Of a stretch of 64,000 nt of DNA, positions 45,900 to 59,241 are shown piece by piece (the stretch's first letter is position 1; each line of letters opens with the position of its first letter). The DNA is from Daucus carota subsp. sativus (lineage: Eukaryota; Streptophyta; Magnoliopsida; Apiales; Apiaceae), in assembly GCF_001625215.2 (NCBI RefSeq), contig NC_030389.2, forward strand, positions 34,275,454 through 34,339,453. The letters run 5' to 3'. Below the pieces are notes generated by a model. It was not told the origin of the DNA, ran no database searches, and was given only the letters and a program-made list of their open reading frames with translations. Made by a program: the position numbers and the translations under genes.

Positions 45900-47748
45900 A
45901 TCACCCTTAACTTGTTCCAGTATTTTTGCTTTTTCTTTAGTTGCAATATATTAATTTCTCTAGATCTGATCTTCTCTGTACAGCAACACCTAGCAAAAGT
46001 TTCATAATGGGTGTGAACTCAAGTATTTTACTTTTTGCTCTAATGTTTTTTTACAATTTGTACTATTTCAGTGATATATAAGATGCAAGTATCTTTAAAT
46101 AAGGGCACTTCTCTTTAATGACCTTAAAACGTCACACACAAAAAATGTCTCACGAGACTGTCCCGTGTCTATTACTAGATCCGCCACATCTCGCAAGCAA
46201 ATTATATGTTAGTGATGTTTAGTTTGTTCTTGTTTTTTCTTAGCTATGGAGCTTGTCTATTGGTTACACCTAGCTTGATAGTGGATCTGCTTTACATTTA
46301 AACTGATGTGGACTCTCTTTCTATCTACTTGACTTGGCAGGAGCTTGTTCTGTTCCTTGTTTTTTTGTAAGTGTTATATCTCTTTCTATTGGAGTAGCTT
46401 TTGCAGAACCACAGTCTAACTATGGACCATTTCTTAACTATTTTTGGCAAGTGGAACTTGTTGAAGCTGAGTGGCCTTTTTCTGCTCACCTTTTTGATTG
46501 TTCTCACTACCTTAGTACATGTATGCCCTTTGCATTTTCTGTGGATTTTTATGAATAAAGTAAAAATTAAAAGAAGCATCATTATTTTGTTTTAAAAAAA
46601 ACATAATTTTTATATCATTCAAATGTTGCTGGTGAAATCTCGCTCTCCGTCTTCAGCAAGCTACTCGTTCTCTCAAATTCAGAAACCCTGGTTTGAAGAT
46701 TGTGCGTGGGCTGTTTTGTGGGATGCTGCTCTTATTGATCTCGGCTGGCTCCAGAACTAGATTGCCGGAACCTACGTCCCTACCTTACTTCATCGCCGGC
46801 TTTCTCTAGTACTTTTATATTTATTACTTGAAAAGAAACGTTTATAATCCTAAAGGTACGATCTTTACATCCTTTCTTTGTAAATCTTGATTTGTCCTTT
46901 GATTTTTACAAGTTTTCGACTACTGCATTCAAAGTGTTTTGAGTTCTGCGGTGTACTTGGGTTGTGCTTCAACTTTGTTTGTATGATTTTGAGTTCTATT
47001 GTGTTGCTGTCGAGCTGCTACTGAGTTGTGTTTCATTGTTGGTTTGTTTAGTTGTGGCTTGTGGGTTTTAATTTCGATTTTCTAAAAAATCTGTATTTAG
47101 ATTATGTTCAGTGAATTGTTGTGTTTGTGTTTCTGCGATTGCTGAATTCGTCGTCCGAGTTTCGCTGTTCTGCATGTAATCGAGTCGTTGAGTTTTGTAC
47201 TGTGTCACAACACCGAGTCGTTGAGTTTTGCACCGAGTCACAGCTGGCCGAAACCGTTACATTTTTTAATCCGTAATTTATTGTGATTGTTTGATTTTTA
47301 GGTAACATTTTAATTTTAAATTAGGTTGGCTTTAATTACGGAATCTTTTTTATTGACTATTCTTTTTTTGTCTTTATTAGCTTTAGTTATTATATTTACG
47401 TTTTAAATTTTGATTGTAATCGGATAAATACTTTTTATAAATATTTAGTACCATTTATGGGGTTCATTGATGACTTTATTGTGCCGTTAATGGCTTTCAG
47501 TGCCATTTTTATGGCTTGTATCACCGTTTTATGGTCATTATATATAATATTCTTAATTATGTTTTTTTGAAAGCATTCTTAATTTTGTTTTGAACTCTAT
47601 TTTTATTCTTTTGTTAAATTATTAAATTATTAAATTATTATGTGTCTTTGGTTAGAGTGTAATTAATATTTCTACTTTATTTTATTTCCTCTTGATTTTT
47701 GATATATATATATATTCTTTCGTTCTTATTAAATTATTTTTTGATTTT

Positions 47749-47796
<48 letters not shown>

Positions 47797-48202
47797 TTCT
47801 TGTATATTGATTTATGTTTTGTTTAGTTTGTTTTTTTTAAGATACTTTGGAAGCGAGATTCACGTGTATTCTTTTCTCATTCATTTAAACTTTATTGTCT
47901 AAACGTCCGGAGTTGTGCTTGCATGACTTTCGGTTAGACGATAAACTTTCTTGAAAGAAAGATATCCCCGATGCGGTTTATTGTATTTTGATACAATTCA
48001 TCTGGGTGTATGTAGACCTTAAAAAAAATGTTGTTGGTGAAATAGTTAAAGGCCGTATGGAAAACTTGATATATTAAAATAAATAAAAAAAAGTCGGTTC
48101 TTTTATTATTACAAATATTTTGATAACGATATTTTATGCTCGAAAGACCTCTCACCTAACTTTTCACATAAATATGAAGACAATATCATTACTATAAAGA
48201 AA
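45900..48202. other. Intergenic region between the zinc-finger gene and the Helitron nest
   Basis: No gene is recognised; the short open frames at 46334-46595 have no motif. A roughly 40-bp imperfect tandem duplication (cgagtcgttgagttttg) lies at about 47179-47235. An (AT)n tract is at 47751-47792, preceded by a duplicated ttgatttttgatatat block. Confidence 0.4.
47751..47792. repeat. (AT)n microsatellite
   Basis: About 20 uninterrupted AT units. Confidence 0.95.
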
Positions 48203-49253
48203 CTAGAGATGAAAACGCGCTCCGCGCGATTGAAAATCTTTTGAGTTTTTTTTTGTTGTATATACCCTGTTTTATGTTTTTGAATTTTATAAGGGAGCAT
48301 AAAGCAGTAGCTCCAGAAGAGCGTTGGTTCTTTATGTTTCCTTTCTTCCATTGTTTAGATTTTAGCTCATGGATGTGCCAGACACGGACAATCTGTAGAG
48401 GCAGTAAATTTGAAGAGCAAGAGACATGTGAAGTGGAAACCAAAAATCTGGTAACTAATACAGCAGTAATGAATAAGTCTTGAGAATACAGGAATAAGTA
48501 ATTTTATATAAATACGAAAGAAAATGGTGAAGCAGAGAATGGCTAGAAAAGATGAAATTTTTGAGCCAGATTCCTCAGGAGTGTTGGTTGCTCAAGCTTG
48601 TCCTCCAATTACCTAGAGTCCACAACTCTTTTGGGATCATTTCAAGTGAGAAATGATCTGTATGCAATTAACCTCAAATTGTCCGGCGGCAGTGTCTGTT
48701 AGAAAGGAAAACTGAAAAAGTCAGCAGCCTCTCATATCACCAAGATCATGCCATATGTATGTTTCTATATCTTAATCAAAACTTTGTAGTTGGAACAAAG
48801 AACACTTGGTCATCTGTTTCTCAGTACAGGAATATGTAATCTGTCGAGTAGTATTATATATCTTATATTCAGAGGATCAAACTTTTTCTCTATCAAGTTG
48901 AAGGCACAATTTTTCCTCTGTTATCTACTTTTTCTTCCGATTTTAAATTAAATTTAGTGTCACCTAACATATTAATCAGGTTTTTCACAAATAAATAATC
49001 TAGGCCACAAATAATATTTTAAGCCGAAATATTAAAATAATATACAACAAAGATAAATATGCGCAAAACAATAACTAAAAAGAGCTGGTTCTTGTATTCA
49101 TTCAATGTCTAGACAGCAGACTTGCATGCAATTCATTACTAAGAATTTGTTCATAATCTAGTCAAAAAGAGTTGCAAGCTTGCAAGCAAGAAAGAGATAG
49201 AACTTCTGAAAATGTAAGTACGTTCTCAGCACTTAGATGTCAAGATCACATTG

Positions 49254-52200
49254 TTACTGGCCTTCATTGAGTTCCTGGCTTCCATCTTCACCAAGTTCCT
49301 GGGATGCATCTTCTTCACAGGAGGATCGCTTCCTTTTCTTTTTATCCTCGGTTGTCAGCACAGTATTGCTACTAGTTGCAGGGCCTGACTGACAAGCAGT
49401 TTCCTGGATGATAGGATTAAGAAATTAATAGCTAAAGACTTGCGAGATGTCAACATAAATCATAAAACTAATCTGAAAAGGTATGTGCTATGAATGTTTG
49501 TAAATATTGGAGGGTGACACAGGCATTCATGGGAGTGTGAAGTAAGCACACTCACTTTTCTAGCCTCTTTTTGTGCATACACAGCCTCTAATCCCTCCAC
49601 TGGGGTGAAAACTGTCGAGACTCTGTAATCCTGGAGACCCTCAATCAAATTATACTTGTCCAGTTTGAGCTTGAAGACCAATTCTTTGCCTAACAGGGTA
49701 TTCAGCTCTTTGGGAACTGAGTCATCACCAGGCTTCATTTTTCCTAGCAGCTTCTTGGCTGATGTGTCTAGCAAATTTTCGGCAGGATAATTGAACATGA
49801 CCACAGTTGTAGTACCAGTACGATCCTGTACCTCAGCTTTGACACGATACCTGGATAGAAAGGTGTAAGCAAGAGTATAATTTATCAAACAAAACGAAGA
49901 GTCATCCCTCTAAACTTGGCTAATCATATTAATCTGTGATGCCTCACAATTTAATAATCACATCCAATGAAGCAACCTTAGTTAGCTCGCATGTATTAAA
50001 TATGTTACGAAAGTCCTAGGAAGCATAATAGATATATATAAACTTCAATGAGATTCAACCGGTTCCAGGAGACAAAAAGAGGAGGTGCAATATTAATATT
50101 TGATGCCTTACAGAGCGAGAGGGTATTCTAGTGTCCCACAAGAACGACAGACATAAACCCCATTTTCGAATTCAGCTTTTTTCACACATGATCTGCAAGC
50201 AATATAGTACCAGCCCTGGCCAGAATTTATGCCTGTTATCGTCGCCTTCAAGGTGACAACAGATTCCTGCGAGAGTTCCAATTTTATAGTGAATCTAGGG
50301 TCCAGGGCATAGTACTTGACAGTTGTAAGTCAAAAGAAGTGTTCATATATACCTTCATCTCTCCTGCGCCAGTAGCCTTCACAAGTGCATCCACAGTCAT
50401 ACGGTTGATAAACATTTCTTCCTCAGGGGTTAACTTTGCAGCAGAGGTGCCCTGAATAGGTTTAGCTTGAATTGAGAGCGCGGAAAATCGCTCCTTTATG
50501 GAGGTAACGTGGTCAACCTCTGGGTTTATGTAGACCTTGTTAGCGCTAGTTGTAGAAAAAGTGAGTGAACCTGACACATTTAAGCTAATTGTTTCAGGCA
50601 CATTGTTCGTTAAATAACACATAATATTAGAAGCTACCCACAAATTCGGAAAGCCATAATAGGGAGCACATCATAACCCAAACCTTGACGAAAGCGTTTA
50701 ACTGTCACTGAAGAGACCAGGAGAACATAAGGGCCGGAATCCTGTGTGTACAAGGCAGGATCAAATTCTTCCCCAAGTTTTCCCCAGAGAGTGACTGTGC
50801 TATTGACCGAACTAATAAAAGATCAATGGTCATTAATATATGAGGATGAATAACATCAGAGATAGTGAAATTGAGTTTGAATTTTTGTTTCACAGAAAAG
50901 TGTATGAAGGCAGCCAGTGAGATGAGAAAATGTCGAAAAAAGCCGACTTACTAGTCTGTTAAAATCTGGATATCCCTTTTTTTGGAGCCGCTCCTAACAG
51001 TTTCAATCCCCTCAAAACCAGTAAAGCAACCTAAAATATCTGTATAGCCACAACCCAAAAATGCTCCTCAGGCATATTGAAAAAACCGAGAGTTATATGA
51101 CAAAACAAAGGAAAGAATTGTGCACTTGAAAAAGTTAGTCATTTGACGTGGCAAATTCAAAAAAGCACGCATTAATAGGGTCTGCACCTGGAAATATGAA
51201 AATTTTAATCTTTTCAAAACAAACCATAAGTAGGTTTTGAAGGAATTTACGGAAGAGCGGAAGCATGATATAACAATTATCAATCCGTAAATCATGAATC
51301 GCGCATATAGAAAGACACATAAATTACACATACGATTTATGAAATAGTTTTAGAATCGAATTCTAACCTTTAAAAGCGATCCAAGGAAGACAAAGAGAGG
51401 TCCTAGCAGTTGCTTCTCAATGCGTGAAGCACTCTACCGGTATCCACCAAGATTAATTCTTCGATGAAGCTTTTATAAAGATGGAGCCCTTCTACTTTTG
51501 AGAGAGAGAGAGAGATGAAGAAGGTGAGGGAGGCTACTAGGTTTTCACAAAACCCCAGTTGTCTAAAGCCTTCTCATCTCTTTCTTTATATAGGGCCCTC
51601 CTAGGTTTTACACAATTATTATATCTGTAACATCTGGGATTATCCGTGTAAATATTTTAATGATTAATGAATATTATATGAATTTCTGTGAATTAATTGG
51701 TTCCTGTTCTATTTATTTAGTTATACATTTCTGATTAAATTTGAGGAATATCAATTTTTATATGTTCAGTATAAAATATAGTTTATTTAGATATTGTCAT
51801 ATCGATTTATGTATTGTCGTATGATTTTATATTTGATTTATGGATTTAATTATGTATATTATAATTAATTATTAATTATTTTGATTTTCCGAAAACTGTC
51901 AACCTGTAACGGTACCGAGATTTTACTTCCCGAAAATTTCAACAAAATTCACCTTTAGCCTAATTTGAACATTCCGGACACTTTTCATGTTTTGACTTTT
52001 TCGATCCGGAGTACGGTTTGTTCCGGAGCCGGTCCGGCGGAATTTTTCGGTATTTGATAATTATCTGTTTGTCTCGATAAACGTGAAACTAGATATTTAT
52101 GTTCATCCTTATCTTGTAATAATGACAGTGGGACCCGCATAATAATTACGGATTGAAAAGCCCCGTTTTGATAGTTATCTCGAAAACCGGTACCGATTGG

Positions 52201-55200
52201 AACCGTTTTAGTAATATGAAGCTATTAAACATTGTATTTTCGTGTCATATATGATTCAAAGGGGTACTAATTATTCATAATTATAAATAGTCTTAACCGT
52301 ATCTTATTTCATTACGAAAATCATAAAACCAGTTAAAACCGAGAAATTCCCGAGAGTGTTCTTCGTGTTCTTGAGATTCAAACGAAGATTTGGAAGCGTT
52401 ATCGGACTCGGATTTTGGCGTTCAAGTACTCAAATCGAAGGTTTTGACGAGTAGAATCCAAATCTAGCATCAGTTTTAGTGCAGAAACATCAGGTAGGTT
52501 CGGATTTGGGATTTTTAATTCGGATTAAATAAGCTTAAATTAGGGCTTTCTGATTTTAAAGTGGTTTGTGTGATTTTATGATTCCATATTGTAGATTATC
52601 TCCTCCTGGTCATTTTCATATATTATATGTGTGATTTGGAGTTCAATAACATGCTTAATTTTGAGTTTAATTTTCGAATTTCATAATTAGGGTTTATAAA
52701 CGGATTGAATAATTTCAATTGGAATTGGGGGTTTTTAGTTCTGGTGATTATGGACTGAAATTGATGTGATAAACATGTTCAGCACGTTGTAAGGAGTTTA
52801 TACATGCTTTGATATGTGGTGAACGATGTCAGAAATAATCGCCGGAATCTGGAAAACGTCCCGCCAACGGCGGGACTGTTCTTCGATTTTTCGGCCGATT
52901 CTGGCATTGTTTGATGAATATGGTTGTTGATATAGCTTCCTTGTGATGATTAAACGCGATCTGGAGAGTTTGGTAGCCGGAGGTGGCCTGAAACGCTGTC
53001 TCCGGCGAGTGACAGTCGGCCGGCGGTATAATTACGTTTTAGTACCCCAGCTTTTGTAGACGATGCAGTGGAGGTACTGGAGTTTCGTTTCTAACTTTTC
53101 AGTCCCTCCTCAAACTTTTCAAATCTTTCACTTTAAACCCTGTAGTTTTAAAATTTTCAAAAATGTTTTATTTTAATTGTTTTAATTAATTTTAATTTCG
53201 AAAAATCATTTATATATTTCAAAAATAGTTTTTAATTATTTATTAATTCAAAAATAATTCTGATTTAATTTATTAATTAATTTTAATTAGTAATTAATTA
53301 TTATAATTAGTCAATTAATTTAAATATTAATTGATTAATTGTTTTATTTAATTATTAATTAATTTTAATTGATTTATTAATTAGATTTAATTATTTTAAA
53401 TGATTTTAAAATTCCGAAAAATAGTTTCGAGCTTTGAAATATTATTCTAAAATATGTGTGAAGCTCGTTAATTGTTTTCAAATGATTTCGGACTTGATTT
53501 CGAGTATCCAAAATTGATTATTTATTTATAAAATGATTCTTTGGCCCGTTTTAATTCCGAAAAATGTTCTAAAATTCATATCAAATACCAGAAAAATCCT
53601 TTTGGCTTCAAACCTTCTTTGAAAAATAAATTTTATCGAATATCTTATGTGATACGTGTTATGTGATCTCTGATTGATGTGTTACGTGTCTACATGAACA
53701 TTATAAGATTGTTTTGATATATCTTTTGATCCGTAAGTCGGGTTTAAATGAAACGAAGGGTAGTTAGGAAATCGTTGCGAAGGTGTGATAATAAGAATAG
53801 TATGAGATCATATATTGATAAAGAATTGTTGTGATTAGCAGAAGAAGCGAGACGTAGGAAGGGAAAGCAAGTGGTGATAGAGTAGTATAGCGAGCAAGCG
53901 TAGTTGAAACTTGAGATCAGCTATATAAGGCAAGTTCCCTCAGACTTTCCTTCAATTATATGTTGTATCTGTTGTGATTATTTAGTGAACTTTCTGATGA
54001 AGTCCTGTGACCTATTGGGTTATAGCATGGATTATTTATCCTATTGATTCTTGAACCTTCAACCAGATTTCTTGAACTATATTATGGACTACTTACCTTA
54101 TTGATTCTTGAACCTTTGAACGATTCTTTGATACCTGCTACGAAACTTATTTCAATTGTAAACCTTCCATCTTTAAAACTTCTAAATGATTACCATGAGA
54201 ACCTAATTTCATTTCAAAAATATACCCTCGATACCTCAACCAGTTATCAATCACTTTTATTTCAGACCGTAACCAGTTGAACGACCCCAAATAACATCTG
54301 TTATGACATATACCTTACAGTTGATTGATTCTTTCCATAAACTCCAGTTTCTTGATCTTAACAGCATTCATTTATACTTGGATTCTTTTTGTGAACCTAG
54401 AACCCTTCTTCATGTAAACACGAAACTTTGACGTGCTTTGCCATCCTATAAGGCAATATCTGATTCTTTGCTAAAACCATGAAGATAATTCTCATTTCTC
54501 CTTTGAGATCCATTTGAGACACTTTGAGTAGTAGTTGCTTCTGCTTCAAAATTTATTTATGATATTGATGTTCTTATTTTATTGAATAATATTGTTGATC
54601 ATCTTGATTGTGATAGAATTGGATAGTTTTCTAAACTTGGACCAGATGAATGGTCAGACCAGATGAGTGGTCACTTTAGGCCAATGTGTGCCTTGGATCC
54701 AGTAAACGGGCATGGTGGGACCTGCTCGGGGTTAGTGTCTGACTGATCAGCAGCCTAACCTTTGATTTTTAAAAATAAATTTAATATCCAATTCTAATCA
54801 ATGTTCTAAAAACAAATCTTGGTATTGAGATTGATTCCTTGAGACACTGGTTTCCTTCAGCTTATGATTAATATTGTAAATTGATATTGTTATACTTGCT
54901 GAGCTGGTTAGCTCACTCTTGCGGTATTTTATGTTCTTTCCAGTGAAAGCAGAGAAAGTTGGTAACGATGACCCTCAGGCTAGTGGTAAGGCCAGGATTC
55001 CAGGCTAGGAGATGAAGAAAGCTATCAGCGGCACCTGGCTTTTTATATATATGTACTAGTTTGAATAACGAGAGACAAGTGATGTGTAAGCTTGTAAGAT
55101 TTAAGTTTATATTTTGGGATTGGGTTTGTAATAATTAAAGTTATGCTGTGGCTTGTTTTATACTTTAACCTGTTGCGATCCATGGACAGCTAAGGGTCAC

Positions 55201-57530
55201 TGCATATATTATATTAATTACAGGTTTATGTTATGTTGTGGACCCCAAACTTCTGACCCGGGTTTGGAGGGCGCCACAATATCAATATATATTAATATAT
55301 ATAAATCCCACACTTTATCTTATAAAATGTTTAAATAATAATTAAAACTATTTTAATTATTATTATTTTCTAAACTCCTTAGAAAATAACCTGCTCTCTC
55401 AAAAAATCCCTTCATCAATAAATTAATCTTTTTATGGTGTGACCCTGTAGGTTCAATATTATGCCGGTAGTAGGAATAAATAATAATAAACCTTTTATTA
55501 ATTATTTATATGAATTCTAAAATTCACTAAATATAATTAACTGATTAATTATATTTATTCTACATCGTGAGTGATGCTTCTCAACATATCGCGACTATCC
55601 GGATAATATGAATTCTCTGCTTAGAATAACAAGAACCTGTCAGTGACTAGTTACCGTACAATTAATTCCTTCTACCCTTACAATATCCCGATTAAATACA
55701 AGACATGGATCTCGTGTCAAGCCTATCAAATTTAATCATATGATTTCTTGTTCTTAATGCGAAGTTCATATTAATGCAAATTAGAAACTCCTTTCTAATT
55801 TCATACACTCTGGCCAGAGATTCCAGAACTTGCATAGAAAGAATAACATAGGATATTCTCTTCCTATACTGGAAGGGGTAGATCCTCTATTGACGTTAAC
55901 TATCTCTATACATAAATCCCTATGCCCAGAATAGTCCTAATGGTTGTCCTTGAGACTAAGGACTAAACCAAAGCACAGTTCTTTATATATAAGATAACTT
56001 TAACGATCTCAAGTCTTAGGACACTTGTACAACTATCACTCAGTGAATAACTATTGACACGTGAGTAATCTCCATTAGTTATTCAACTTATCGAGTCATG
56101 TTCAGTGAACTTATTCCCCAATAAGCACCTACATACTGGCTATAGTGTCACCACACAAATGCCTATGAGAACAGACATCCTCCTCAAGGGAGCAAGCACA
56201 GTATGTACCAATCTTTGCGGATTTACTAACTTCCGATTAGTTATCCTATGATCAGGAACTGTTTAAGTCCAGAGTTATCATCTTCTAGATCTCACTATTA
56301 TAATCTCATTATAATTCTAGAAGCTTTACTCCAAACTATGGAACATCTTATTTAAAACACTTTAAATAGATAAATCCCATAATAAAATCAAAACTAGTCT
56401 TTTATTAATATTAATGAAATCAAATACGAATACAAGAAAGTATTTCCTAACTCATCATACATGATTGGATTTAGGACAAACACTTTCAGGTTTGCACTGG
56501 CGCACAAATTTTCCGGTATTTCACTAAGTTTTTGAGGCCAGCAAGTGCGTAAAAGGGTAGCATTTCTTGCCTGGAGCTTTCCCAGGCTAGAAGTTATTTG
56601 AAGCAAAGATTGTAAAGCAAGACTTATATTCCGAGTTTATATAATTTATATAAATGGGATAGTTTGGACCACAGAGCGCAATAGCACGAAGAGGGAAAGT
56701 AACCTATCCTAAATAACAACAAAAACTGAAAACGAAGAGATTATGAAGTAAGTGAAATCAAGGGCACTAAAGCTGGCATTAGTTTCAGGCAAAAACTATA
56801 AATCATGCAATCAACTCAACAGAACTCACTCAAACCGGTGCCATTATATTGAGCAAGAAATTATAAATTATGCAATCAACTCAACAGAATTAACTCAAAC
56901 CGGGCACTAAGCCACAGCTGTTGTGAATCTTACATATATACGTATAAAAGAAGAGGAGCAACCTCAACGTTGGCAATTTATAAAATTTATAAAATGGCCG
57001 GGAACACTTAAAAAAGGAAAATAGTGTGATACCTGAGAGGACAGTTGGGTCATTAGCTCGACTTTGCAGCACAGTCTGATTCACAAATTCAAAGCCATAT
57101 CGCCCGATGCTAACATCACTCTCCTGCAATTCTTGGACAGCAGTTGTTGCGAGAAAAAGGAGTTTGACATTGCTTGCAAGAGGCCTGTACGGGTACATGT
57201 TTGTTGTGACCTTCAAATTCCTGAGGTTATATACCCTCCCCTCAAGCACACGATCCGCATAGCGAGAAACCAAATGCTTGCGCACAGAAGCATGCATAAG
57301 GTTTCCCTGAGGATTCGAAAAAGAAGATACGGAGTGAACAAATATGTAGAGGTAACGATAGGTGCTAATTTTTTTGGCAAAGAACTGACCTTCTCATCAA
57401 TGAGTATCATATCAAGGCTTATCAAATTCCCGTCCTTCGTGTTGACTGACTCCCATTTTCTGCAAACACGGACCTTGATCATCCAATCTTCTGTATGGTC
57501 ATCTAGTTCCGAAAGGTAAGAAAAAGCCAT
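49254..57530 (-). CDS. RPA70-like single-stranded DNA-binding protein, 482 aa, eight exons
   Basis: Exons on the - strand are 57530-57390, 57306-57033, 51039-50952, 50811-50684, 50570-50353, 50266-50112, 49850-49556 and 49403-49254. The lengths sum to 1449 nt (482 codons plus stop), all sites are GT..AG, and phases agree throughout. Exon 1 starts MAFSYLSELDDHTEDWMIK, the first OB fold (DBD-A) of plant RPA70-like proteins. Exons 3-5 give a second OB fold (VTLWGKLGEEFDP). Exons 6-7 give the C-terminal OB fold with a CRSC...CRSC zinc ribbon, and exon 8 ends in a basic nuclear signal (KKKRKR). The N-terminal protein-interaction domain of full RPA70 is absent. RPA coats single-stranded DNA in replication and repair. 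Plant Helitrons are known to carry RPA-like genes, so this is probably transposon cargo. Intron 2 is 5993 bp because of LTR insertions. Confidence 0.85.
51233..56493 (-). mobile_element. Solo LTR, copia-like, about 1.6 kb, in intron 2 of the RPA-like gene
   Basis: On the - strand the element starts TGAAAGTGTTTGTCC at 56488 and ends TTCCTTCA at 51238. It is flanked by AAACC on both sides (plus-strand ggttt at 51233-51237 and 56489-56493). Without the nested element it is about 1.59 kb, with TG..CA ends and a TATA-like CCCTATATAAAG followed by a CT-rich leader, as expected for an LTR promoter. No internal retroviral domain is present, so it is a solo LTR. Copia is my best guess from length and style only. 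Confidence 0.75.
51621..55283 (+). mobile_element. Solo LTR, gypsy-like, 3.65 kb, nested in the copia-like LTR
   Basis: The element occupies 51626-55278, begins TGTAACATC and ends GGCGCCACA. It has an exact 5-bp target duplication atatc (51621-51625 and 55279-55283). There is no second copy of its start inside and no gag/pol, so it is a solo LTR rather than a full element. The long length and the 3' segment (ttgctgagctggttagctcactc near 54896) are typical of long chromovirus (Tekay-type) LTRs. Orientation + is inferred from that 3' segment. Confidence 0.75.
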
Positions 57531-58878
57531 GGCTGCATTTCAAATAGAAAGAAGCAGGTCAGGAGCCATAAACAAAGAGACATAGTTGTGCACAAGCAAT
57601 CAACCGACCGAATTGATGGAATAACATACCGGAGCAAACCTCGTTATTTGTAAACGCAAATGAGCAGCGAATCCAAGTAGAGCCATTAGCGCGAGATGTG
57701 ATAATTTATAGCATCTCAGCTGGGCAGCCGATAGGTCAGCCGTTACCGGAATGGTGGTAACTGCACAGGCTCTTGAACTCCCCACCCTAAAAACTCCACC
57801 CCTCTTATCTACCGTGCACATATTTTCATACGAAATAACTCAATCTTATAATTTAAATTTAAATTAAATTAAAGGTTATGGAAGAGGGCCAGGGAGCGTG
57901 AAACAGTGAAGGAGAGCTGTGGAGCGTGCCACGTCAGCTCTGAGGAACCTCCTTTATATAAAACTAGGTGTATAACCCGCGCTTCGCGCGGGCACTGAAA
58001 ATATCATGAAGACTGTAAGTGTTGCGCGTGAGATAGCGATGAAGAGAAAATAATATAAGTGGCCTCCGTAATCTCATAATGTTAATTGGTTTTATTCTGA
58101 AGAAAATGAGTGCACTTAATATATTTTTTATATAGTCCATAATTTCTGAAATTTTTAATTTCTTATTTATTGTTGAAATATAAAAAAATATTGTTAGTCA
58201 TAAAGAGTGTAAGAGAGTGTATCAAATATTTAGCTATATTTTGATTTCCAAAAAAAATAAAAATATTTAGCTATATTTCAGTGAGAAATCTACTTACATG
58301 GCTAAACTCAAAACTTCAAAAGGTGAATAATAATATACAAAATTTTCTGATACAAGTTCTCCACTATGAAGCAGAGATATCAAATGAACCAACTGGAGGT
58401 GTACATTTAATTTAGGTACAGCACATATACACTATTTAAATGGCTATATCCGAAAGGAGTTCCTAACACTTGTTCAGAAGCTACTCTTGACAGACCAAAA
58501 AAACACGGAAATACTTGTCACGTTTTAGCAAGCATGCAATAGTAAACATAATCAGTAAAACCACCACCTGCACTAATTATATCTAGCAAATGCTTAAATT
58601 TTATTGTGTGTCACAAGTGACAACTGGATAGATAAACCAAGCAGAACAACAGTTTTTATAAGTTTTGAGCACAATTCCACGCAGGATTGGACATGATCAA
58701 TAGGGGAAAAGAATCTTTTTATCAACACTGCACTTCCACTCGATTGATTGACAACACTTCCAACCCAACTTCAGCTGCTGGTAAAGTAATCCCTGGATTC
58801 CCCTTTCTTGTAGTGAGAATCAATAATAACCATTACAATCAGTATAATCCAATTCAATTAAAACAAAAACAATCAATC

Positions 58879-59022
58879 CTAAGCAGTAAGCACAACAGCG
58901 CCGCCCATCTCAATCTTCTTCTCCGCAATTTTCGACACCAGCTTGGCCTTTACCACAATCGGTTTCGTCCCTGAGCCCTTCCCCAGAACCTTAAAGTAGC
59001 CAAACTGCGTGACATCAAGCAC
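58879..59022 (-). pseudogene. Captured 60S ribosomal protein L27a C-terminal fragment
   Basis: A 48-codon frame preceded by a CTTAG acceptor reads [16 protein letters not shown], a short divergent stretch, then [15 protein letters not shown] and GGAVVLTA plus stop. That is the C-terminus of cytosolic ribosomal protein L27a (uL15). The residues before VVKAKL are altered (SGTKPI), and the first two thirds of the protein are absent. The reading frame is still open, but the fragment cannot encode a working ribosomal protein. It lies inside the inner Helitron. Confidence 0.88.
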
Positions 59023-59152
59023 CTAAGCAAATTCTTGATAATTTATCGATTTTAGTACCTGCAAACAAATATATCCTTCCTGACTAATACTCCCTCGTGT
59101 CCCAGCAACCTATAGCTATTGTTTCTAAAGTAATAAAGGAATATATAAATAC

Positions 59153-59241
59153 CGGAAAGTCTTGATATTGGATATAAAAACTTCAGTATCTTTTACTGTT
59201 ACATCTCCGTAAAATGTATCTGCAACTGCTTTCCTTAACTC
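59153..59241 (-). pseudogene. Captured exon resembling LL-diaminopimelate aminotransferase/ALD1
   Basis: An 89-nt exon-like stretch is bounded by TTACAG and GTATTT. It reads ELRKAVADTFYGD, then TVKDTEVFIS, which matches the segment of LL-DAP aminotransferase/ALD1 proteins ahead of the SDGAxxDISRL motif. Those enzymes are PLP-dependent aminotransferases of lysine and pipecolate metabolism. The following NIKTF no longer matches SDGA. A single exon is present, so no function is possible. Identification rests on about 23 residues recalled from the family. Confidence 0.5.

Noticed and set aside
56394-56640. Open frame with a leucine-containing stretch (SSLGKLQARNATLL) as an extra RPA exon
   Set aside because: Exons 2 and 3 of the RPA-like gene join in phase without it, so it is intron 2 sequence; part of it is the end of the copia-like LTR.
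59086-59150. Single Stowaway-like end (ctccctcgtgtccc) in the inner Helitron
   Set aside because: No matching inverted partner or second TA flank; too short to call an element.
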